Below, piece after piece: positions 47,914-60,475 of a stretch of 64,000 nucleotides of DNA. Position 1 is the stretch's first letter. The number at the start of each line of letters is the position of its first letter. The notes under the pieces are model-generated. The model saw nothing but the letters and a program-made list of their open reading frames with translations. It was not told where the DNA came from and did no database searches. This DNA is from Paulownia fortunei (Eukaryota > Streptophyta > Magnoliopsida > Lamiales > Paulowniaceae): NCBI GenBank assembly GCA_019321725.1, contig CM033118.1, positions 14,348,071 through 14,412,070 on the forward strand, in the 5' to 3' direction. The position numbers and the translations under genes are program-made.

Positions 47914-49024
47914 TGTAACACCTACTACTCAACAACTATATATAAAGTATAATTTGACATGATAGAACTTGTGTGTATGTGCGATATTTTTTATTTTTTT
48001 TCATGTAATACTTTAAGAAATGATAAATCACTTTTTACATGCACAATCTTATTTAAAATACTTCCTCACATATGTCCTGTATATAGTAGAATCAATATTT
48101 ATATAAAAGCACAATACCTACAACGACCACAATATTTATATACTTATTTATAGTAAAGTTTTAAAAGCGAAATATAGTACAAGTCTCAAAATATAATACA
48201 ACAGACTCAGAATATAACGAGACAACAAAATAGCCCAATAGGTCGTCATCCATGTACACACTCCCTCAGACACTTGTAAGAGCTCCAACAGCCGTCCAAC
48301 CAGCAAAAGATGCTTCAAGCATCGTCGTGCTTACCTACGATGCATAAACTATATGAGCTAACACTCAACAAGTAAAGATTATACATGTCAAAGAATCATC
48401 CACAATATCAAGTCATGCATCTCAAAATGCTATGCCCACAATGCAATTCCATACATCAAAACATTTCTCTCAAAATTATTTCTTTCTTGGGCCCCTGACC
48501 AATGCTACTATCCCATGCACCGAAAAAGAGCTCTGCAAACCACATAGTCTAATGGCCAATAATGATATAAGCATTCAAATCCATGCACGCGAACCTGTAA
48601 ATCCATGCATACAACCATGCAAATCCATGCATACTTCAGTGCACTAGTAGTGGCCAGCAAAATATTTTTCTTTCTCAGAATCATGCTGTGCAATGCAAGA
48701 TTTATCACAATGCTCATATATGATGCATGCACGTTCCAATGCCCATATATGTATGCTAAATGTACATAAATGACAATAATGCGTGCCCTCTGCTATGCAC
48801 ATATGATCTATGCTAAATGGACATGAATGACAATAATGCGTGCCCTCTGCTATGCACATATGATCTATGATATTACATATAAATCACACATTTACTATAT
48901 CTATGCATTGTAGTTGCAAATGAATCTTTAGTTGTCTTTCACTTGGTTAGTGGCTTAGTGTAAATTTGTTTAGTGTTCCTCTCCAACCTTAAATGTAAAA
49001 TAACCTATAATATTACACAACATC
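47914..49024 (-). repeat. Partial 3' LTR of G6
   Basis: TGTAACACCTACTACTC start, homologous to the first 1.1 kb (plus-strand order) of G3 LTRs, then directly joined to gag. Contains the ATGCAAATCCATGCA-type array near 48572-48635. Confidence 0.85.
48753..48866. repeat. Tandem duplication, 57-bp unit, in the G6 LTR
   Basis: Two units starting ATGCTAAATG (48753 and 48810) differ at only a few positions. G3 LTRs hold a single corresponding unit. Confidence 0.85.
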
Positions 49025-49987
49025 ATCTTACTTCGACCTTCTTATTGTTGTCCTCATTTTCCTTGAAATTTAAATTCCGAACTCTGCATTTGGACCGACC
49101 ATATACATAAAAAGGTTGAATAAATAGAAAAGTTGCAAGAAGTTGAAGGGGAAGTCAATTTACATTGAACATATATTTTATAATGTGCTTTGCCCCGCAG
49201 TCCATCTCTATCTCTACTGTTTGAACTGCTGTCGAGCCTCCTATGCACAAGAGATTCTCGATTCAGCCTATTCTACCACTAGTGCCATCTCAGCCACCTA
49301 TGAAAATATTACCCCTTGAGTACCCGTCATGTTCACATCCCGGTATAACTCCAGCCTCAAACCTTCCAAAAGTCTCTCTACTTTTAGTGCTTCAGTGCTG
49401 ACCATGTGCATAGCAAACCTGGACAACTGTTCAAATCTACGAATATATTCCCCAACAGTCATCGCTCCTTATTGTAGTTGTATAAATTCGTTGATCTTGA
49501 TCATGAGAACTGGGGCCGTGAAATATTTATTTCATAGTAACTCCTTGAATTTGTCCCAACTCATGATGGTAATGTCCTTTATGTTGTTGATTGTGTCCCA
49601 CCAATGGCCTGCACTACCTCAAAGCATGAAAGTGGCACAAATTACCCTCTCCTCTTCTAGCACCCTATTGTACTGAAAAATATTTTCTAGGGTTCTCAAC
49701 TAGTCCTCTGTAGTGGTAGGATCAATAGCATCCTCAAATATCGGGGGATCCATCCTCCTAAATTATTCTCCCACGATATGTATATACTTTTCCCCTTGTT
49801 GGTTTACCTCCACCCACGGTTGCTCACCATCATCCCTTTGCCGAATCAGCTGTTGAATTTATTTGGACTGTCGTTTAATCAACTCTATTAATTGGTTAAT
49901 CATGGTATCTCAATCATTACCCAGGGTGGGTGTCTCATCTCTCTGCGCTCTGGCACCACCACTACTCTCACCACGAGTTCTCACCAT
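49025..49987 (-). pseudogene. gypsy G6 gag
   Basis: Starts at ATG 49985-49987 (MVRTRGESSGGARAQR). Relative of G2 and G3 gag: RTLENIFQYNRV, GSAGHWWDTI, SWDKFKELL, a stop, NKYFTAPV, AMTVGEYIRRFEQLSR, RLLEGLRLELYRDVNM. Many stops, several from CAG or CGA changed to TAG or TGA, which fits decay by cytosine deamination. About 90 bp of foreign sequence (49100-49187) interrupts the basic linker, and the zinc knuckle is gone. Confidence 0.85.
49100..49187. other. Foreign insert of about 88 bp within G6 gag
   Basis: The corresponding place in G3 gag (about 33517) is continuous. The insert is AT-rich and matches nothing I could find elsewhere in the window. It may be filler DNA from break repair. Confidence 0.6.
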
Positions 49988-50162
49988 TTTGCAGCGCTGT
50001 TTTATACAAGTTTGACAACATATAGCTAATATAATTCATGAAATATGTAATGCAATAAATGATAATGTAAAACTTACTGGCATGGTTGTGCTCTGAAAGT
50101 TCTAAGTTCGTGTACATAGATAGTCTACAAGACCTTAAACCGAGCTTTGATACAACTCTATA

Positions 50163-50895
50163 ATAGTTTTTCTGATGTTATTTAGCTTTGTTTAATGCGT
50201 TCGAATACTTCGTTTCATGCAATTAAACAATACAACCCATTTATGAATGCTTTGTGATCTTTAATGGCAAGTTATTATATGCTTAAAAATATGTAGTGAC
50301 TTTTTAACAGAAGCATGCTTTTACATAGAAGAAGTAATTATAAAAGTTTTATAATGATCTAGTTTGTACATTGTGAGATATTTCATACCCCCCTCGTGAC
50401 TGTAAATTCGGTTTTCAGTCTATATATGTTGAGTTTTGTTGCATGAAATTTATATAATTAGATTCTACTCATAAAAGGCTTTCTGACCATATATTATATA
50501 TAAAAATCGGCTTAAAATAAGTGAAATATTGCTGTTTGAAGTTTATGTCAAATTTTGAATTTTTTAAAAATTTTGAAAAATGGAAAGATGATGATGAACA
50601 GTAGCCCAACAGCCAAACAACCCCTTAACTTTGTTCCAATGTATTTGGGCGCGTGAGGGACTTTTCTGTGGCCATTTTTGGCCGGAAAAATACTGTTATG
50701 CTTGAAATTTATTTTTTTATTTTTTTAGATTAAAATTAATTTTTTAGTTGATAAAATATCTTTCCTGAATTTTATAACGTAAATTTTGGTGAAAATTATA
50801 GAAAAATATTTTTTGAGCAAAATAAGTTCTAAAACTTTTTTTGTAAATTTTGGAAAATTATTTTGAGATATTGGCTACTTAATAGAACTAATAGG
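50163..50895 (+). mobile_element. Fragment of copia A leader (third copy)
   Basis: Aligns with about 101-825 of element A (and 56114-56838 of B), roughly 90 percent by eye, in the same orientation. It starts just after A's primer-binding site and ends in the middle of the leader. The poly-C run is reduced to 4 bases and a short duplication (agcccaacagccaaac) replaces it. Confidence 0.85.
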
Positions 50896-51039
50896 GGATC
50901 ATCATATAAATAATACTCTATCTCTTTTTATATTGTGGTTCATTTGGGCTGAACAATTAAAAGCACAGACATTTTGTCTCCAATCATAATCATGTGATTT
51001 GAAGAACATTTGATCATTTACATATTATTCATCATGCCA

Positions 51040-51560
51040 AGTTAGATTCTCAAAATTTCTGGAAGGGAGCGATGGCAGCAACTACTAGGTTGGATGATGA
51101 GGCAAAAATGAGTTTAAGTGGTACGCTAGGAAAAGACATCCCCTAGTTGTTTTATATTGAATACGGATGTTGCTTTGAAAGAAAATCCAGGATTTTCAGG
51201 TGCAAGGGGCCTTCTTTGTGATGGTGCAGGAAATTTTATTTCTTATTCCTTGGAGAGACAACCAACATGGAGATGGAATTGGCAACATTGGCTCAAGGAC
51301 TCAATTATGTCAACAATATAGAATCCATAACTTATTGATTGAGGTTGATTCACAAATACTTTTGCATCTTATCAAGGGTTATCAATAGGGTTGGTGGAAT
51401 GTGTTAAAGTATATTACACAATCAAGGTTAGTTCTGAAAAAGATGACTTGTAGATTCACACACATTTATAGGGAATGAAAAAATGGTTGTTGACATACTT
51501 GCAAATATACTTGCAAACATAACATGTAGTTTGCTTACTAATGGGATTTTCATGCCTCTC
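51040..51560 (+). pseudogene. RNase H-like domain remnant (non-LTR retrotransposon or host type)
   Basis: Over three frames the plus strand reads LNTDVALKENPGFSGARGLLCDGAGNF (family LNTDGASKGNPG, AGxGGLLRD, GNF), then ELATLAQGLNYV, then LLIEVDSQILLHLIKG and finally THIY and VVDILANILAN. These are the blocks of the RVT_3 type RNase H domain found at the end of plant LINE polyproteins and in related host proteins. At least two frameshifts; the second Asp-containing block is partly lost. Which source it comes from is undecided. Confidence 0.65.
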
Positions 51561-52290
51561 AAATACCACATGAACTAAAAGGAGTGCTAATTTGATAAGT
51601 TCAACTTACCTTATCTCTATTACAAATAGACCTTTAGATCAATTGTTGATTCGAGAACACATGGATTGGAGCTGGAGATTTTAGCAAAGTTTTTCTTTAT
51701 TGGAGAGGGTCATGATGTTGTGTTTGGAGCCAGGACATGAGAAGAAAGAGGATATTGAGATGATTGCAATTTTATTAAGCCACGACATTGGCGCTATGGC
51801 ACGGATGATCACAAAGAACTATGGGACGTAATGCTTCTTTAAAGAGTAAGGGCATGGTAATTTTGATATTTTTTAGACTACATGGGCCACAACATCTTCA
51901 TAAAGGGCCACGACGCCATATGTTGTCATCGCATCATACATGATCATAGAGTAATATGTGATGTGTGGTGCTTTTTCAAAGTGCCAGGATATGAATCTGA
52001 ATACATGCTGCCACGACGCCTTCATATAGGACCAGTTGCATCCAAGGGTGATTTTGCTCATTTATTTTTTTTATTTCTAGTTTTTTATTTATTTTGTGAG
52101 GGGTAATACTCCTAATGAGTAAGTACTCTTTATTTCAATTCCATGTAAAATATCTTGTACTTCTTTTTGGTGATTTTAATGGTAGTTCCATGCTAAATCC
52201 CCTGCCCAGTCACATACGACTTTGACCAAAAAAAATTCCTTGTATCTTGACTTGAAGATGAAATTAGAAAACCCTCATCTAGTTTATATC
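51561..52290. other. Unassigned, possible LINE 3' tail
   Basis: Sequence after the RNase H-like remnant ends in an A-run at 52229-52236, which would fit a LINE 3' end, but no target duplication is visible. The frames at 51873-52106 overlap on both strands and encode nothing recognised. Confidence 0.35.
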
Positions 52291-52700
52291 CAACATTGAT
52301 CAAGGATTTTAGTGTAAAGTATAGTGGAACATATAGGAGATTCATCTATTCATCTAGATATGTGAGGATCCTTTGTTGGCCACTCGTTAACCTTTATACA
52401 CGAAGATGTTACATCAAACGTAAACCCCTTGTGATTGTCATGCAATCAAAAAATATATCAAAGTGTAACATATCATGCATAAGGTTATAATGGTATCTCA
52501 AGTCCAAGGACTAATTCTTTCAATATAGTGTGCTCAAATCTCAACGGGATAATTGACGTCCCCATCTCAATGCCTTGACTTAGAACACTTTAAGACAACA
52601 ACTATAGAGGTATATTCTCTGATTGTATCCTATGCGTGATCATGCCCATAGCTATGTATGGCTAGGGAATTCACCTAATTCTTATATTGGTAAATTAAGA
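52290..52700 (-). repeat. Diverged copia LTR remnant, related to copia C LTR
   Basis: Short blocks match 16480-16640 in the same orientation, for example ATATATCAAAGT followed by a GTCCAAGGACTAA-type block. It could be what remains of copia C's own 5' LTR, displaced by later insertions, but divergence is high. Confidence 0.35.
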
Positions 52701-52906
52701 TGAAAATTGCCATATAATGATACTAACGCAAATAAAATTTGATGCTATAAGAGTATAAAGAATGCCAAAGCAATTAACTCACCTGCCACTACTCTAATAG
52801 GTTGGATGAAAGTTACAAAACGCTTTTGTAATTTGAACTTGGAGTCTTGTTTTATAAGTTCATATAGAGTCATGAAACTGGGAATTGATACAGAGTAATT
52901 GAGTTA

Positions 52907-53264
52907 GAGGGTGTTTTGGGTGAGCTTATAAGCTTCCAAAAATATCTTAGAAGATGTTTGGGGACTTATTTAATGTTGTAAAGCATTTGGTAAAATATTT
53001 TAGAAAGGAACTTATAATCTCCCAAAATAAAAAGTTTGGATCGTATAAACTCCTTTAGAAAAAGTAAGAAGTTCCTAACTTATTTTTAAAATCTTAACAT
53101 AAAATTTTCATTACTAAGATCTTATAAGCTTCATGATCTTATTTTATCCAAACACTTTAAACATTTATTTTAAAATAAGATCTAGTATATTATAAATTCC
53201 GAAAATAGTTAATAAGATGTAGGAATTTAGAAGGTCTTTTAAATAAGTTTAGCCAAACATCCTG
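52907..53264. mobile_element. hAT-type MITE, 358 bp
   Basis: Imperfect terminal inverted repeats: GAGGGTGTTTTGGGTGAGCT at the left, and CAGGATGTTTGGCTAAACTT reading inward from the right. GGGTGTTTGGCTAA-like ends are typical of plant hAT MITEs. The interior has many self-complementary AT-rich blocks and no coding. An 8-bp target duplication is not clear. Confidence 0.65.
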
Positions 53265-53399
53265 TTAATAAAGTTTTGGCTAATGATACATTCTATGAAC
53301 TCAATTGAAATATTAGTAGATGGAAGAACCATACTTGTATGGTATTCATAATTGGAAAAGCTTCACTACTTCACCTATATTTTTGTATCATGATGCATG

Positions 53400-54580
53400 A
53401 TTTGTGGATTAGTGAAATTAGTAGATTAATATTAAGAGGATTAATTAGTTTAAATTATTATCGAAATAAATAATTATAAATTATAAGAGTTGTGAACCCA
53501 CTAATAATTTATTGATGAATCTAAGCGATCACGCACAAACTTGGTGGGTCTATTTTACTAGCTTATAGGGCTTAAATTAATGCAAGTATTTAATTAATTC
53601 AATTAATTAATATGCTCATTTAATTGGACCTAATTAGATTAGAGAGCCCAACTGAAACTAATTAATTAATTGATTGAACCAATTAATTAAGTTAGGCTAA
53701 ATTAATTTAAATGATGAGTAAACCTAGTTGATGAGATCAATGAAAATGAACCTAATTTATTAATTAGATTCAAGCCTAATTGTTATGAACTTGTAAGAAG
53801 TCCAATTAATAAATTGGATGGGGAATCTAAGTTTGCTAAAATAATGATCATATGAACACATGAAAGATGAATAAGGAAGGAATGGAATTGAGTCCATGGT
53901 TGGGACTTAAGGGAATATTTAAGCCCCTCATCATCGGAAATTTAAGCACATTATTACTCATAATTTTCGGTCATATCAGCCCACAAATTTTCGGTCATCA
54001 CCCTTGCTTCTTCCAACTCCGAAAGATACATCATTCTTGGTTATTTGAGTCTTCTTTTTCAAGTCAAATTAAGAATCAAATTACACACACAACAAACACT
54101 ATAATAGTTGTATTCACCAAATTGATTCTAGGCTAGAATAGTTGAATTAATCTATAGCATAGAATTGATTATGTGTGGACATCCAATGTGTTGATACTCT
54201 TAGGGGAGAGTAATATGTGGAACTCTAAAAGAGAATCAGATTCATGAGTGAGGCTATAAGAAATGATTGAAGTAATGACTTGAGTCGTCTCAATCAACTT
54301 CTTGAAAGGAAAGCAAATTAGGTAAAGTTGAGATCATCACATTCCTTACGTTTATTATCTGAAATGGAAAATACTCTTCTCTCCAAATAATTCTATTTGT
54401 GTTTCTCTTGCGGCATCACTAAAAAAAATTTTCATCAAGGGTTTAAGTTGTGTAATACACGTGGATAACTCTAGTAACTATCTACTGAAGTGAAAACAGT
54501 TCTAGCACGTATCAATTCGTGATATTTCAGACCAAGAGCTAACAGGCGAGATTTGATCCAAGTGTAAATAGTTAATCTTA
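53400..54580 (+). repeat. Copia LTR remnant, plus orientation
   Basis: TTAATTAATT-rich first third, AATTTTCGGTCAT blocks at 53970-54000, and an ACACACAACAAACAC stretch at about 54085, in the order seen in reverse within the copia C LTR. Neither end nor a primer site could be fixed. The open frame 53867-54136 is LTR sequence. Confidence 0.45.
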
Positions 54581-55633
54581 CGCTGAAAGGTAATATTGAT
54601 CCACGTTTGTTTATGTGCACATTAATTTCCTACAAACACATTGAAGAAGTTGAAAAGAGTGCTCCATGTCTTTAATTTTGTTGGAAAAAGGTGATGAGAT
54701 GCAAAACTCAATTTCATAGGGAAAATTGAAGTGAGGATAGGTCAAGCATGCTTGACATCTATGGATGACAACTATCTTAGGGAAGTGATGGGGCAACGCA
54801 GTTTAATTAGGAAAGACAAATGAAACCAGAAATTTAAAGCTCGGCAATGGAATAGAAGGGTTCTCCACATAGTTTCATTATTGGCATTCAATTAGTGGAG
54901 AGAATGGGTTGAAGGTCCGTGCAATTTGGAGTGAGAATTTACTAATTAACCTTTTTCTTTCCCCCCACAATTTTACAGAAGTGAATAATATTTTAATCAA
55001 TACATATGGCATACCAAATTCAATTCTAGAAAGCTGAATCTTTATAAAAGAGTATATATAGAGTGGCAACACTAGATGTTGTTGGATAGTAATCTTTACA
55101 GATTGGATCTCATAAAGTAGATACCAAATAGATACATTTTGTAAAACCATTTTAGATCCAACACAAATACATTTTAATTTAAATTTAAAAATTAATTGTA
55201 AAATCAATATTTGACTCAAAATTATATTTATTAAAGATTTTGATATGACATTACAAAAATAAAAAATCACAAACAAAGTGTTACTGCAAACTTGGATCCA
55301 TTACCATTTCAATCCAAGACACATCAATTAAATCCATCTTGTACATGACACATCAATTTTATCAACTAAATATAGAAAGTCAACAGTTAATTACAAAATA
55401 ACCTGCCCCAAATCCATGTTCAGAGGAAGGAATAAAATTTTCTTACGTTCCCATTAAAACTATGAATTGTAATTTCAACTTAAAGAAACTCAAATAGAGG
55501 TACTCTAATTGAGTTTTCATTAAGTTGAAAATGTAATTTTTGAAACTACCCTTTATAATGTAGTTTAGAAAAATTTTAATTTCCTATGTTACTCTTTTCA
55601 TTTTTCATTTTTCAAACAAAACCTTTTAATTTC
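54581..55633. other. Unassigned sequence left of copia B
   Basis: AT-rich, no recognised protein or repeat. The 132-codon minus-strand frame at 54878-55276 is hydrophobic through base composition and shows no family motif. The last bases, ATTTC (55629-55633), resemble GTTTC after B's 3' LTR and may be B's target duplication. Confidence 0.45.
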
Positions 55634-56095
55634 TTTAAGAAATATTAAAGTTAAATGGGTTAATGGGGGTCGCCCATAAGGGCTACCCCGACCCAAATGG
55701 TTTGAAGTTGAATTTTGGTGGGAATGACTTTTTGTAGTAGAAAAACACCCCACAACCATATTAACTTCTCCCCATATTTTATCCCACTTTAATATGTGAG
55801 AAATAACTACATCTGTGAAGAGAGAAAACATAAGAAAGAAAGTGGAAAGAAAAGTGGTTGGTCTTATGAGCATAATACTCGAGGTTAAGTTGTGATCAAG
55901 AAATTTGAAGAAGAACACCACATGAGAAAGCATTTGAATTGTGGATCAAAATTCCTTTTGTATATGATCGAATTTGGATGAAAGTGAACCAGAAATCAAG
56001 AAGATAATATAGGTGATTCAACCATGGCGAAAAGGTCCAAATTTTGGTAAGTTTTGTTGAACTTACATCATGTAGATTGTATTTAATTTCCGTCA
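55634..56095 (+). repeat. 5' LTR of copia B
   Basis: 462 bp, starting TTTAAGAAATATT (TG changed to TT) and ending CCGTCA. About 14 percent different from B's 3' LTR by eye. Confidence 0.85.
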
Positions 56096-56096
56096 T

Positions 56097-56109
56097 TGGT
56101 ATCAAAGCT
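56097..56109 (+). other. Primer-binding site of copia B
   Basis: TGGTATCAAAGCT, one base after the LTR; identical to that of A. Confidence 0.85.
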
Positions 56110-58752
56110 ATATGTGGTTTTTCTTATGTTATTTGGCTCTGTTTAGTGCATTCAAATACTTCATTTCATGTAATTAAACAATACAACCCATTTATGAATG
56201 CTTTGTGATCTTTAATGGCAAGTTATTGTATGCTTAAAAATATGTAATGACTTTTTAATAGAAGCATGCTTTAACATAGAAGAAGTAATTATAAAAGTTT
56301 TATAATGATCTAGTTTGTACATTGTGAGATATTTCATACCCTCCTCGTGACTGTAAATTCAGTTTTTAGTCTATATATGTTGAGTTTTGTTGCATGAAAT
56401 TTACATAATTAGATTTTACTCATAAAAGGCTTTCCGACCATGTATTATATGCAAACATCGGCTTAAAATAAGTGAAATATTGCCGTTTGAAGTTTATGTT
56501 AAATTTTGAATTTTTTAAAAATTTTGAAAAACGGAAAGATGATGATGAACAGCAGCCAAACAACCCCCCCCCCCCCCTTAACTTTGTTCCAATGTATTTG
56601 GGCATGTGAGGGACTTTTCGGTGGCCATTTTTGGCCGGAAAAATACCGTTATACTTGAAATTTAATTTTTTATTTTTCTAAATTAAAATTAATTTTTCAG
56701 TTGATAAAATATCTTTCTTGAATTTTATATTGTAGATTTGGTGAAAATTATAGAAAAATATTTTTTGAGCAAAATAAGTTCTGAAATTTTTTCTGTAATT
56801 TTGAAAAATTATTTTGAGACATTGGCAAATGGAACTAATAGGACACTTATAGAAGTTTGAGCACATGAAAACTTTGTTTTTCTTTTTCGATGATAGGTCT
56901 ATAAAATTGATTATTAGCTAATATTATGATTATAAGTGCCAAATACGCACATGATGAGATTTAGATTGACTTTGTGGCCATATTTAATTTTTGTTTTCTC
57001 ATTTTGATTATTTATGGTGGCTATTAGGCGACTAAGAATAATTCTTGGCAAGAAGCAATAGTGAACGACTATAAGCGTATAAAATATTAGAAACTTTAGA
57101 AGTCTTAATGGAGATAATTGATTGTATGTTAACATGTGTACTGGCTTAAAATAACATGTTTAATTTGTATCATAAAATTATGCATTAAATATGATCTTCG
57201 AAATTTATGAAAGCATGATTATGTTGAAATTTATAAAAATTATGAATGCATATTTATCCTGAGTTTTATGCATTTAATATGGTGGTACATGTTTATTTTC
57301 TTAGTTGAATAACAAGATATGTTTTTGTATGTATGATTATATTATGTTAGGTAGTCTAGTGGGAGTACAATAGTTAGAATTAAGTAATTCTCACCTAGAA
57401 CTTATTAGATTTTTTGCTATGAAATTAAATTTGTAATAATGAATATTTTGATACAGATGATGATTGGGAACTAGGAAACCTTTTAAATATGTGCATTACG
57501 GTGAATTATTATAAATGTTAATTTGCTATGTATAAAATCAAATGTATAGATGGGTGAATTTGTGATATCTCTAGTATTGATGACCATAACAACCAAATGT
57601 CATATGTATACTTGCTTACACGGGAGAATTTATTGGCAATAGTTGTGACACTAAGTGCCAATAGATTTAGTATACTTATATTTGAGTTAAATGCTTTAGA
57701 GAGCATCAACCAAGTCATGTAAGACTTAGTGTGGATCATACTACTTAGTAGAGAAAACATCAACAGGGTTACCAAAAGTGGAAAAGAGATTACACTACTT
57801 ATATTATTTGGGTAAACTATATGATTAATGGTCTCATATGTGAATGAGAGAATGATAGTATTGAACTATTGATTTATGGATGTAACTAAGAGAAATATAT
57901 ATGTACAATTGAGAATTGAGATATTAAATAATTGATAATAGTTTGACAAGAAATGTTCTGTGTATTAAAAATGTTGTATTTAAGGGTGATGTCAAATACT
58001 TTTAGAGTTTATAATCAGCTAACAATGTCTTCGCTGATGAGTAGTAAATTCAAGTTAATTGTCTCTTTCTAATAATAGGGAACATCTGAAAGTCAAATTT
58101 AATTTACTCAATGAGAAAATACTTTCTTGGATGATGTTTACCATGTTAAGCAATTGGATAAGTAGCTAGTTGTTGCTAGTCTTGTGCCTTATGGCTGAGA
58201 CTAGGTTTTAAGAGGGCTTCAGACTCTTAATATAACTGAGATCAGAACAAAGGCAAGAACAAAAAAGAGATTGGAAATGAATCTAAGAAGAACAAACCTA
58301 ACCACTAAATGAAGTGAAGTTGTATAGGGTTAAAAGTGCTATAGTAACTATATTATTGGTTTATTTCACTCGTGAATACACTGAATTGAAAATATAGCAT
58401 TTAATAATGCTTCTATAAGTGCTATTTACACATGAAGCACTATGTTACTAAATCTTATCCTATATGGATTATAGATTTTTAGTAATTGAATATTGAGAAG
58501 CGTTTGTGGAATTTTGCCAAGTTCACTTTGGTACAAAATGGATATATGTAGAATTAAATTGAAATCATATAGGAGGATGATTGGCACTTGCATTATTATA
58601 TAAGTATCCAATATACAAAAATTTATATATTTTGATTTTTATAATTGTTCTTCTAAGATTATTTTTTTTGCTTGAATTTGTGTTATGACTTGCTTAGTAT
58701 CTACTAGAAGATACTTAGTGTGGTACTACACATTTTGAATGGTTAGTGGTGG

Positions 58753-58840
58753 TGAATTATGACCAATGTATGTTTAATTACTACATTCATTATTTTGTTA
58801 CAATTAATGTAGCAATTAAACATGCATTGGTCCTAATTCA
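58753..58840. repeat. Imperfect inverted repeat, copy in B
   Basis: Identical to 2740-2827 in A, including the arm mismatches. Confidence 0.75.
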
Positions 58841-59680
58841 TTTGATTGTTTTGTTATAATTAATGTCTATTTTTTAAGTACTGTAAACATTAATTTATGT
58901 ACTCTATGTGCATGATCAGGTCATAATGTATAGAAACATAAACTGGTACGAGAAGACTCATTGAGTTTATTTTTTACAATTGATTATCGACTTGTGCTAT
59001 AAGTTTATGTTGGGACCATTTAAAAGACTATTAACCCGAGCTTTCTTTGTTATTAATTCTTATAAATTTTTGTGATCAGACTAATGTAAAGGTTATGGAG
59101 GCATGGAGTCTCATACTTCATTATATTTGTAAAATATTCACATGCCTTGATCATATCTAATTGAAATCTCATAATCTGAAATACTAGAGTGTCTTAGAAT
59201 ATGAGAGAGAATCAAATTGATATAACTTTGAGACTAGACCTAAGGCGTGAATGATTTTTCAATCATTCAAATAACCCATGTAATGAAGAAAGAGTCATAA
59301 GGTAATTTACTATTCCTAACATGCCTGCATAGAATGGTGTTTCAAGAGAAGGAATAGAAAATTATTTTGATGTAACGAGATTTATGAAAACTCAAGTTAA
59401 CTTGTTGATTTTCTTGGGAAAAAAACTTTTGGCTAGCTAGAGTCTACATTTGTATTAGAAAACCTTCATGATTTATATTTTCCATTCCACAAAATCTATG
59501 GACAGATAAATGATTTGGCCTAAGCTACCGTAGAAGTTGGGAATTGATTGTCTCTAATTATAAATTTTCAAATAAATTTGAAAATTAGATCTCTAAGACA
59601 ATAAAAGAAGATCTTGAAGATATACCAAATAGTATAAGGGTTACATGCTCTGAGTAAACAATGAGATGGAATTATGATTC

Positions 59681-60475
59681 TGTTCGTGAAATATTTTTAA
59701 ACCACAAGTGCATGGTGTTAAGTTTTAATACAATGGTGAGTTGAGTTGAGTATCCACAAGGATTGTAATAAAAAATTATAGCAAGTATTGTAGTTCAAAT
59801 AGTCCTAATTTTATCTATAAAATCAAGTCATGATTGGTAAACAAAGTACAATAAGATAAAATTACAAAAGATAATACTAGAGTTCTTAGAAGTTATACAA
59901 CAAACACCTTATGAACAAGAAATTCTAGAGGAATGACTCACATAATTATAACCTATGTTCTTTCTTCCAAAACATACCAATTCAAGTCAACAACACATGT
60001 AAGTTAAGAATTCCTAAGCTCATCAATTCCCTCTCTCGAGTGTCGAATTGATTATGAGTTCTAATATGAATTGCAACATCTCTATAAAAAATCAAAAATA
60101 AAACTCTACAAAGGATCAATGAATTCTTCTTCAAAACTTCAAAGGTTTCATAAGCTTCTCAACTCTATGATTTCTAAGTTATGTTATCTTTATGATCATA
60201 TATAATCTTCCCTCTCTAGAGTATCGAATCTCATGCATCAAACACTCTCAATTAATGGCCAAATAATCAAGATACAATACTAAACAAGATAACACAAACA
60301 AGATGAATAACTTGAACTAATAATATTTGGAATTCAAAACATAAGATCAAATAAGGTTACATCATCCTCTAGAAAGAAATGTTTAGTTCATCATATATGA
60401 ATATAACATCAATAAATACATAAGAAGGAGCATGGAAATTGTTCACCAATTTGTGAAATGGAAGAAATGGTTGAA
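59681..60475 (-). repeat. Truncated Athila/Tat-like LTR in copia B
   Basis: Same insertion point as in A (GATTC at 59676-59680). It matches A's left LTR perfectly up to about 60428, then carries the variants of A's right LTR (GCATGG, ATTGTTC, TTGAAGC) until it breaks at about 60475. No second LTR or interior remains. Confidence 0.85.

Larger units (their letters stand above)
47914..50160 (-). mobile_element. Truncated Ty3/gypsy element G6 (G3-related)
   Basis: Minus-strand remnant: partial left LTR (47914-49024), gag (49025-49987) and a decayed primer-binding site (50141-50157). All of pol and part of the 3' LTR are deleted, and the 5' LTR is missing entirely: the sequence ends within a few bases of where that LTR should begin and continues as element A leader. 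Confidence 0.85.

Noticed and set aside
48644..48859. Minus-strand frame with an internally repeated peptide
   Set aside because: The repeat is the 57-bp tandem DNA duplication in the G6 LTR.
54878..55276. 132-codon minus-strand frame that looks membrane-like
   Set aside because: Hydrophobic residues follow from T-rich DNA; no signal peptide context, family motif or homologue in the duplicated regions.
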